Of a stretch of 64,000 nt of DNA, positions 57,842 to 64,000 are shown piece after piece. The DNA comes from Corynebacterium stationis (lineage in GTDB: Bacteria > Actinomycetota > Actinomycetes > Mycobacteriales > Mycobacteriaceae), in NCBI RefSeq assembly GCF_001941345.1, contig NZ_CP009251.1, positions 248,001-312,000 of the forward strand, given 5' to 3'. The translations under genes were made by a program, and so were the position numbers. Numbering within the stretch: the stretch's first letter is position 1; every line of letters starts with the position of its first letter. The notes under the pieces were generated by a model, which was given only the letters and a program-made list of their open reading frames with translations, was not told where the DNA came from and searched no databases.

Positions 57842-60277
57842 TTAGTTGAAGCCGAAGGTGCGACGCAGCTCATTGGTGAAATCATCGATGTCGTCTTGAG
57901 AAATCAACGGCTGCGGATTGCGGTTGCCGCGGCCATTGCTTCGTCCATTGTTGCGGCTATTACTTTCGCCGCTATTACCGTTGCCTGAGTCCTGGGTATT
58001 GGAGTCGCTGGTATCAGGGGCTGTGTAGCCAGATCCGTCAGAGATCTGCAGAGTGATCTCGGCGCCATCGGCAAGCCCATCGCTGCCCTTGAGTGCGCGT
58101 ACAACGGTACCTGAAGCTTGTGCATCCGGAACTGAGATAACGCGCACGTGGTAGCCTTCTCCCTCGAGCTTTTGGCGAGCAGAGCTTTCGCTGCGGCCGC
58201 GCACGGACTCTAAGAGACCAGTGGACTTACCGCTGTCATAGGCGCGGTCATAGTCGGAGATGGTGCCACTAGTAGCCGACTGGAGCTGCGTGGCCATGCC
58301 GAAGAAGGTGCGAGCTGGTTCGGTACCGCCGAAGAGCGTCCCGTTGCCACACTGGCGCACGGGGCTGGTGCACAACGAGGAAGTATTGGTGCCGTCATTG
58401 TAGATATAAGGCGCTGCTGATAACCCAGAGTTAAAGCCCAAGAAAGCAGCCGATTGGTTGGACTCGGTGGTACCGGTCTTTGCAGCGATCTGGCCATTCC
58501 AGCCCATCTGATTGGCAGCTGCCTCAGCAGTACCAATGTGGGCATCGGCAGTCATCGCATTGGCGAGTGCATCGGCAGCTCCGCTATCCATTACGCGTTC
58601 ACAAGGCGTTGATTCGACATATACTTCATTGCCATTGCGGTCGGTGATATGACCAATCGGATCTGGCTCGCACCAGGTGCCATGGGCAGCCAGAGTAGCG
58701 CCGACATTGGAAAGCTCCAGTGGGTTTACCGCGGTAGGTCCCAACGTGAAAGAACCCATTGGGGCTTCCTTGGCGTAATCCGCGAGTGAGTAGTCCTCGT
58801 TGAAGCTGCCTTCCTTGGCGTAGCTGCGCAAGCCCAGCTTCACAGCCATATCTACGGTCGCCTCAATACCTACTTGCTCTTCTAACTGAATGAAGGTGGT
58901 GTTTGGCGAATGCGCTAACGCTTCTTCAAAAGTCATGCGTGGCTTGTAGGTGCCAGCGTTTTCAACACAGTAACGGTTAGCCGGGCAATTATCGGCGCCG
59001 CCGAAACCAAGGCCTTCCGCGTCATAGCGAGTGGGAACGTCCAGCATATTCTTAATGCCATAACCTGCTTCCACTGCAGCAGCTGCAGTAAAGACCTTGA
59101 AAACAGAGCCTGCACCGTTACCCACCATGGAATAAGGCTGCGGCAACAAGGTCTCATTTTGGTCCAGATCCAATCCGTAGGTCCGGGAAGAAACCATTGC
59201 GAGTACATCGCGGTCGGTTTCAGAAGGGCGAACCACGTTCATCACCGATGCCACGCCAGCAGCATCCGAGGAGGTCTGGGCGTTAACCGATTCCTTCGCG
59301 CGGTCTTGCACCACTGGATTCAACGTGGTGTCAATGGTGTAGCCGCCACGGGCTAATTCCTCCGTGGTGATTCCGCGTTCGTCTAAATATTCAAGAACAT
59401 AATCGCAGAAGAAACCGCGGTCACCGGCGCCAATGCAGCCATTAGGTAAGGTGCTTGGGCGATCTAGCACGCCTAAAGAGTCGGTGTTAGCCTCATCGGC
59501 TTCAGCTTGGGAGATATAGCCATTGCCCACCATCGATTGCAGCACTGTCGCACGACGCTTGAGTACCTCTTCCGTATTGGTATACGGGTTCAAGTATTCA
59601 GAGGACTGCACCATGCCGGCCAGCATTGCAGATTGTGGCAAGGTTAGCTCATTAGCACTGACGCCAAAATAGGTGCGTGCAGCTGCTTCGATGCCATAGG
59701 CATGGTTGCCGAAGGGGACAAGGTTGAGGTAGTTCGCCAGAATCTCATCTTTGCTCAATTTCCGGTCAATCTCCGCAGCCATGCGAATCTCACGCAGCTT
59801 ACGGGGAATGGACTGTTCAGTGGCAGCCTGGCGTTCTTCGTCCGTGGTGGCATCGACAAGCAAAAGGTAGTTCTTTACGTACTGCTGGTTCAGCGTTGAT
59901 GCACCCTGGGATACACCACCTGCCAGCACGTTAGTAGCTAGCGCGCGGAAATTACCCTGGATGTCTACGCCTTCATGCTCGTAGAAGCGATGATCCTCAA
60001 TGGAGACGATCGCATCTTTCATGTTTTGCGAGATCTGATCGGGCTCGACAGGGTGGCGGCGCTGATTGAACAGGTAGGCCATGTTGTTGCCCTCGGAATC
60101 ACGGATGGTGGTTACCCCCGGGATAGTGCCCGCTTCCAGCGCTTCGATGTCCGATTCCATAGCATCGGATGCAGTGGCAACCGCGACACCAGACAAGCTC
60201 GCTGCGGGTGCTAGGGCAACGGCAACGAGCACGCCAATAATGACGGTGACCAAAGAGATTCTTCCTAGAGCTTTCAC
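57842..60277 (-). CDS. Class A penicillin-binding protein (bifunctional PBP1)
   Basis: An 811-residue peptidoglycan synthase. One N-terminal helix (about 5-27) is followed by the glycosyltransferase-51 domain (SIEDHRFYEHEGVD near 80, GASTLNQQYVKN, GFLSKDEILANYLN-like) and the transpeptidase with the serine of SVFKVF near 390, SPNTT and KTGTT. A PASTA domain (about 700-755) precedes a Gly/Asn/Ser-rich tail. The GTG start at 60277 has TAGGGT exactly seven bases upstream; an ATG further upstream overlaps that promoter. It lies beside the WhiB gene as in C. glutamicum. Confidence 0.92.
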   Translation of the reverse strand: MKALGRISLVTVIIGVLVAVALAPAASLSGVAVATASDAMESDIEALEAGTIPGVTTIRDSEGNNMAYLFNQRRHPVEPDQISQNMKDAIVSIEDHRFYEHEGVDIQGNFRALATNVLAGGVSQGASTLNQQYVKNYLLLVDATTDEERQAATEQSIPRKLREIRMAAEIDRKLSKDEILANYLNLVPFGNHAYGIEAAARTYFGVSANELTLPQSAMLAGMVQSSEYLNPYTNTEEVLKRRATVLQSMVGNGYISQAEADEANTDSLGVLDRPSTLPNGCIGAGDRGFFCDYVLEYLDERGITTEELARGGYTIDTTLNPVVQDRAKESVNAQTSSDAAGVASVMNVVRPSETDRDVLAMVSSRTYGLDLDQNETLLPQPYSMVGNGAGSVFKVFTAAAAVEAGYGIKNMLDVPTRYDAEGLGFGGADNCPANRYCVENAGTYKPRMTFEEALAHSPNTTFIQLEEQVGIEATVDMAVKLGLRSYAKEGSFNEDYSLADYAKEAPMGSFTLGPTAVNPLELSNVGATLAAHGTWCEPDPIGHITDRNGNEVYVESTPCERVMDSGAADALANAMTADAHIGTAEAAANQMGWNGQIAAKTGTTESNQSAAFLGFNSGLSAAPYIYNDGTNTSSLCTSPVRQCGNGTLFGGTEPARTFFGMATQLQSATSGTISDYDRAYDSGKSTGLLESVRGRSESSARQKLEGEGYHVRVISVPDAQASGTVVRALKGSDGLADGAEITLQISDGSGYTAPDTSDSNTQDSGNGNSGESNSRNNGRSNGRGNRNPQPLISQDDIDDFTNELRRTFGFN

Positions 60278-60435
60278 CCCCAATACCCTACAAGGTCTGC
60301 GCGCGGGAGGAAACAAATTAACTCCCCCCTAAAGTGTGACCTGTTAGACACGTTGCGAATGCTGTGAATACACTTACTACCAGAGCGTGAATACGCCTCA
60401 TGAGATTATGTGTGGATAAGCAGAAGGAGCGCCAG

Positions 60436-60765
60436 ATGACCGTGAGCTTGAAGATGTCAACTCAGGCGGACACCTACAATGCGACAACCCCAGAACGCGG
60501 GGAGTGGGTGACGCAAGCTAAGTGTCGAAATGGTGACCCTGATGCACTTTTTGTGCGCGGTGCGGAGCAGCGTAAAGCTGCCGTTATTTGCCGTCACTGT
60601 CCTGTCCTTAATGAATGTCGAGCAGATGCTCTAGATAACCGCGTGGAATTCGGTGTCTGGGGCGGACTAACTGAGCGCCAGCGCCGTGCGTTGCTGCGCA
60701 AAAACCCACACATCACTAACTGGGCTGATTATCTCGCCCAAGGTGGAGAACTAGAAGGAATCTAA
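60436..60765 (+). CDS. whcA: WhiB-family iron-sulfur regulator, WhcA-like
   Basis: A 109-residue WhiB-like protein. Four Cys (AKCRNGD, then ICRHCPVLNEC) hold a [4Fe-4S] cluster and GVWGGLTERQRR near residue 80 is the family turn that contacts the main sigma factor; basic residues RRALLRK follow. The location next to the class A PBP gene matches C. glutamicum whcA, a negative regulator of oxidative-stress genes. The ATG at 60436 has AGAAGGAG upstream, and an earlier ATG at 60400 lacks one. Confidence 0.88.
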   Translation: MTVSLKMSTQADTYNATTPERGEWVTQAKCRNGDPDALFVRGAEQRKAAVICRHCPVLNECRADALDNRVEFGVWGGLTERQRRALLRKNPHITNWADYLAQGGELEGI

Positions 60766-60919
60766 GGGTGTACAGGGGCACAGCCTGTACACCTGAAATA
60801 GACGTATGAACTAGTCGTATGAACTAACCGCACGAATTAACTGCAACCGGAATATGCGCTGCACCCCACTTTGTGCCTAACTGGCACGGGGCGCAGCGCT
60901 TTTGTTTATGATGGGGCGC

Positions 60920-61075
60920 ATGAAGAAATGGGAATATGCAACCGCTCCGGTCTTAACTCACGCCACCAAGCAAATTCTTGACTCGTGGGGAGAAGACGGC
61001 TGGGAGTTGGTCACGATCACACCAGGTATGAATCCAGAAAACGTAGTTGCTTACTTTAAGCGCGAGGTTCAATAA
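60920..61075 (+). CDS. DUF4177-like small protein
   Basis: A 51-residue protein, MKKWEYATAPVL to YFKREVQ, with the pattern of DUF4177 (W-E-Y at the start, GWELV in the middle). TATGAT at 60907-60912 lies exactly seven bases before the ATG, so the mRNA is probably leaderless. It precedes the RidA gene by three bases and is clearly in its operon. Function unknown. Confidence 0.82.
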   Translation: MKKWEYATAPVLTHATKQILDSWGEDGWELVTITPGMNPENVVAYFKREVQ

Positions 61076-61078
61076 AAT

Positions 61079-61537
61079 ATGTCTTTCAAAGCACGTCTCG
61101 AAGAACTTGGATACACCCTGCCACCAGTTGCAAAGCCGCTGGCTTCTTATGTTCCAGCGACCGTTGTTGGTAACCAGGTCTGGACCTCTGGCCAGCTTCC
61201 TTTGATTGATGGCGCACTGCCTGTTACCGGCAAGGTCGGTGCTGAAGTTAGCGCAGAAAAGGCGCAAGAGCTCGCGCGCGTCAGCATCCTTAATGGCCTA
61301 GCAGCTATCGATGCTGAGGTCGGCCTGGATAACGTCACCCGTGTCATCAAGGTCGTGGGCTTTGTATCCTCGGCGCCAAATTTCACCGGTCAGCCAGCAG
61401 TCATCAATGGTGCTTCGGATTTCATCGGGGAACTTTTCCAAGAAGCTGGCGCGCACGCTCGCTCCGCAGTTGGCGTTGCCGTACTGCCGAATGATGCGCC
61501 AGTGGAGCTAGAACTCATCGTGGAATTTGCCAAGTAA
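61079..61537 (+). CDS. RidA/YjgF-family protein
   Basis: A 152-residue member of the RidA superfamily. It contains VWTSGQLPLIDGALPVTGKVG near residue 35 and VGVAVLPNDAPVELELIVEF at the end. RidA enzymes hydrolyse reactive enamine or imine intermediates from PLP enzymes, but the usual catalytic Arg segment (CRV or similar) is replaced here by ARSAVGVAVLPND. The long N-terminus places it in a divergent subgroup seen in actinobacteria. Follows the DUF4177 gene by three bases. Confidence 0.9.
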   Translation: MSFKARLEELGYTLPPVAKPLASYVPATVVGNQVWTSGQLPLIDGALPVTGKVGAEVSAEKAQELARVSILNGLAAIDAEVGLDNVTRVIKVVGFVSSAPNFTGQPAVINGASDFIGELFQEAGAHARSAVGVAVLPNDAPVELELIVEFAK

Positions 61538-61555
61538 TAGGTTAGGCTGACACAT

Positions 61556-62383
61556 ATGGAGCATCCTGCATATAGTCAACTGCGTCCTGTTACGCAGCAC
61601 GCCGGTGTAGTGTTGTGTGACAACCCCAGCTACACAGCGCTTGAAGGTACAAATACGTGGATTATTAAAGGCGATGAAGATGGTGCCGCCATCGTGGTCG
61701 ATCCAGGACCTGATGATGAAGGGCACCTCAACGTCGTCACCGCCCAGTCCGGCGGGGAAGTAGCCCTCATTGTGCTCACGCACCGGCATGATGACCATGC
61801 AGCGGGAGCCCTTCGTTTGCGTCAGTTAACAGGCGCGCCTATTCGCGCCTTTGACCCGAGCTACTGCAGTAAGGGCGCCGAGCCACTTGTCGATGGCGAA
61901 ATTATCTCCCTCGATGGCATCAGCCCAACCCTAGAGGTAGCTCATACCCCAGGGCACACCAGTGACTCGGTGAGCTTTTTCGTGTGGGCAAGCCAGCCGC
62001 AGGAATCTGAGCTTGAAGGCATCGTCAGCGGTGATACCATCGCTGGGCGCCACACCACCTTGCTTTCTGAAACCGACGGTGATCTTGAGGCTTATTTGAA
62101 GTCTTTGGACATGTTGGAAGAGCGCGGCAAGAATGTGCCGCTGCTGCCAGGTCATGGTCCGGATCTGCCGGATGTTTCAGAAGTAGCACGCAAGTATATA
62201 GACCGCCGCCACTACCGATTGGACCAGATTCGTCAGCTGTGGGCGGAGCACGGCAAAGATATTGAACTCAAAGTCATGATCGATGAGATGTATGACGATG
62301 TAGATCCAGTCCTGCGTCACGCCGCAGAGCAGTCAACTCGCGCAGCGTTAAAGTATTTAGACGCACATCCAGAAGAGGTTTAA
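61556..62383 (+). CDS. MBL-fold metallo-hydrolase
   Basis: A 275-residue beta-lactamase-fold hydrolase. The metal-binding motif is HRHDDHAAG near residue 78, then HTPGHTSDS near 132, SGDTIAG near 157 and PGHGPDL near 198; a C-terminal helical region (about 215-275) resembles the LACTB2-like group. The substrate is unknown. TAGGCT (61543-61548) lies seven bases before the ATG, so it can be transcribed on its own as a leaderless mRNA even though it follows the RidA gene by 18 bases. Confidence 0.88.
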   Translation: MEHPAYSQLRPVTQHAGVVLCDNPSYTALEGTNTWIIKGDEDGAAIVVDPGPDDEGHLNVVTAQSGGEVALIVLTHRHDDHAAGALRLRQLTGAPIRAFDPSYCSKGAEPLVDGEIISLDGISPTLEVAHTPGHTSDSVSFFVWASQPQESELEGIVSGDTIAGRHTTLLSETDGDLEAYLKSLDMLEERGKNVPLLPGHGPDLPDVSEVARKYIDRRHYRLDQIRQLWAEHGKDIELKVMIDEMYDDVDPVLRHAAEQSTRAALKYLDAHPEEV

Positions 62384-62393
62384 CCGCCGTCTA

Positions 62394-62437
62394 AAGCAAA
62401 AGACCCAGTGATTCATTCACTGGGTCTTTTGCTTTGG
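62394..62437. terminator. Bidirectional terminator after the MBL hydrolase gene
   Basis: AAAGCAAAAGACCCAGTGA pairs perfectly with TCACTGGGTCTTTTGCTTT. It serves the convergent MBL and glxR genes. Confidence 0.88.
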
Positions 62438-62494
62438 GTTTTGTGGAGGTGGAGCGTTGGCGCCACCTTGACGAAGATTCAGGCTGGTGTTTAC

Positions 62495-63178
62495 TTAACG
62501 AGCGCGCTTGGCGAGGTGCTCGGTGTTGACGATGACAACCGACTTGCCTTCGAGACGAATCCATCCGCGGTGAGCGAAGGTAGCCAAAGCCTTGTTGACG
62601 GTCTCACGTGAAGCGCCAACCAGCTGTGCAATTTCTTCTTGAGTCAGGTCGTGGTTCACGCGCAGTGAGCCACCTTCTTGCACGCCGAAGCGGTTTGCCA
62701 GCTGCAGCAAGGTCTTTGCCACACGGCCCGGAACGTCGGTAAAGATAAGGTCAGCCAAGGAAGCATTGGTGCGACGCAGGCGACGAGCCAGCACACGCAA
62801 CAGCTGCTGTGCAATAGCAGGGTGGTCAGAGACCCACTGCTTGAGCATTTCCGAGTTCATGGTGGCTGCCTGAACCTCAGTCACACACACTGCGGAAGAG
62901 GTACGTGGGCCTGGGTCGAAGATGGACAACTCGCCGAACATGTCGGATGGACCCATGATGGTCAGCAGGTTCTCACGACCATCGGGAGCGTGGCGAGCCA
63001 GCTTAATCTTGCCGGCGGTGATGATGTACAGGCGGTCGCCTGGCTCACCTTCCTCAAAGATGGTGGTGCCGCGTGGGAAACGAACAGTTTCCATTTGCTC
63101 AATCAAATTATTGACAGCTACCGGGTCGACACCCTGGAAAATGCCAGCGCGCGATAAAATTTCCTGTACGCCTTCCAC
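62495..63178 (-). CDS. glxR: cAMP-dependent global regulator GlxR (CRP/FNR family)
   Basis: A 227-residue regulator. The cyclic-nucleotide domain (about 15-120) includes [13 protein letters not shown] and [17 protein letters not shown] with the Arg-Thr/Ser pair that binds cAMP. The helix-turn-helix (about 175-205) reads [20 protein letters not shown]. GlxR controls carbon, respiration and many other genes through TGTGA-N6-TCACA sites. Position next to nth and the sequence both match the C. glutamicum gene. A leader of roughly 100 bases may carry control sites. Confidence 0.95.
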   Translation of the reverse strand: MEGVQEILSRAGIFQGVDPVAVNNLIEQMETVRFPRGTTIFEEGEPGDRLYIITAGKIKLARHAPDGRENLLTIMGPSDMFGELSIFDPGPRTSSAVCVTEVQAATMNSEMLKQWVSDHPAIAQQLLRVLARRLRRTNASLADLIFTDVPGRVAKTLLQLANRFGVQEGGSLRVNHDLTQEEIAQLVGASRETVNKALATFAHRGWIRLEGKSVVIVNTEHLAKRAR

Positions 63179-63317
63179 GTGCGTCTCCTTTACTTTTAAC
63201 GCCTAAAATCTTCAACACTCCACATCCTACAGTGGAATTAGTCACTTTAGTGCAATTCCCCCCAAATAATCACGGAAGTCCCGTATAGGGAATCACTTGG
63301 GGCAGAGGACGAAATGC

Positions 63318-63407
63318 TTAACTACCGAGCACTTGTGTTTCGAGTTTTTCCATCAAGATGGCAAAGAGTGCCAACCCGACGGGTACGAGTACTACTAAAA
63401 CGATCAT
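63318..63407 (-). CDS. 29-residue membrane microprotein
   Basis: The reading MIVLVVLVPVGLALFAILM continues EKLETQVLGS and stops with TAA. The first 19 residues form one hydrophobic helix, followed by a short polar tail. TAGACT (63420-63415) lies exactly seven bases before the ATG, the same leaderless signal as many proven genes here. It lies between glxR and nth on the glxR strand. Function unknown. Confidence 0.6.
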   Translation of the reverse strand: MIVLVVLVPVGLALFAILMEKLETQVLGS

Positions 63408-63494
63408 GTCTTAGAGTCTAACTAATGAGAAATTGATAAAGTTCCCAAACCTCGATTTTTCTCATTTTAGTTCACTGGCACAAGGAGATTGACC

Positions 63495-64000
63495 ATGGGC
63501 AGCGGCATACGTGACGAGACCAAACGCGCGGAATATATCAATGAAGTCTTAGCTGAGACCTATCCAGATGCACATTGTGAATTGGACTTTACCAACGCGC
63601 TGGAGTTGACTGTGGCCACCTTATTGTCCGCGCAAACAACCGATGTGCGCGTTAACCAGGTAACCCCGAAACTCTTCGCGGCCTATCCCACCGCCGAAGA
63701 TTATGCTCAAGCCGATGAAAAAGACATCGAAGACGTTATTCGGTCGTTGGGGCTTGCTCCTTCGAAATCCAAGCGACTGGTGGGGATGGGACAAAAGATC
63801 ATCGGCGACTTTGAGGGTGAAGTGCCCACGAGCATTAAAGACCTAAGCTCCTTGCCCGGAGTTGGGCGCAAGACCGCTTTGGTTGTCCGCGGTAATGCTT
63901 TCGGCATACCTGCACTAGCCGTAGATACCCACGTTAAACGGGTTACCTTCCGCCTTGGCATGGTGGAAGACGCGACCGAGCTAAAAGTAGAAAAGCAATT
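63495..64000 (+). CDS. nth: Endonuclease III, 3' end outside the window
   Basis: The first 168 residues of a DNA glycosylase/AP lyase that removes oxidised pyrimidines. The helix-hairpin-helix with the catalytic Lys is LPGVGRKTALVV near residue 120, and the catalytic Asp lies in AVDTHVKR near 141. The C-terminal [4Fe-4S] cluster loop would lie past the right edge. The ATG at 63495 has AAGGAG upstream. Confidence 0.94.
   Translation, partial: MGSGIRDETKRAEYINEVLAETYPDAHCELDFTNALELTVATLLSAQTTDVRVNQVTPKLFAAYPTAEDYAQADEKDIEDVIRSLGLAPSKSKRLVGMGQKIIGDFEGEVPTSIKDLSSLPGVGRKTALVVRGNAFGIPALAVDTHVKRVTFRLGMVEDATELKVEKQ

Overview
The window is chromosome from a Corynebacterium (high-GC Gram-positive, mycolic-acid clade). 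The order aspartate aminotransferase - dnaX - ybaB - recR, then gatD/murT, a DnaQ-like protein, leuA, lysC-asd, sigC-katA, and later a class A PBP - WhiB regulator - glxR - nth follows the arrangement I know from C. glutamicum. Also typical are an MmpL transporter, a short SRP RNA, the internal start for the small aspartokinase subunit, and many leaderless genes with a TANNNT hexamer 6-8 nt before the start codon.

Region 1 (1-8.5 kb): the 3'-truncated end of a short-chain dehydrogenase gene; a two-gene minus-strand operon joining a cysteine-synthase-like enzyme to a flavoprotein/decarboxylase fusion of unknown product; then an MmpL transporter and tgt on the plus strand.

Region 2 (8.5-23.5 kb): a foreign island lies inside an RclA-like disulfide oxidoreductase gene. 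The C-terminal piece of that gene is at 8529-8676 and the N-terminal piece at 23204-23455, with the middle missing. The island is bounded by a decayed IS30-family element and a decayed IS3-family element. It carries a single-polypeptide (Type ISP-like) restriction-modification gene in one operon with mcrB and mcrC, a YihY-type membrane protein, a RelE/RelB-type toxin-antitoxin pair and a broken ssb. Around the island are tgt, a YhhQ-type transporter and gluQ, all queuosine functions, so the island has split a queuosine-salvage neighbourhood.

Region 3 (24-47 kb): core genes. Na+/H+ antiporter, SRP RNA, tRNA-Ser(GGA), aspT, a SUFU-domain gene with a start problem, dnaX-ybaB-recR, an ABC exporter, the GatD/MurT lipid II amidotransferase, a DnaQ-like protein with a degenerate active site, leuA with a Leu-rich leader peptide and hairpin, two membrane proteins, and lysC-asd.

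Region 4 (47-64 kb): a YkvI-like membrane protein, sigC opposite katA, a YhgE/Pip-like protein, an unassigned structured-RNA candidate with its own terminator, a CitMHS transporter, two decayed sulfonate-type genes, tRNA-Pro(CGG), a phosphoesterase, a YqeY protein, a class A PBP, a WhcA-like WhiB protein, a DUF4177-RidA pair, an MBL-fold hydrolase, glxR, a 29-residue membrane microprotein and the 5' part of nth.
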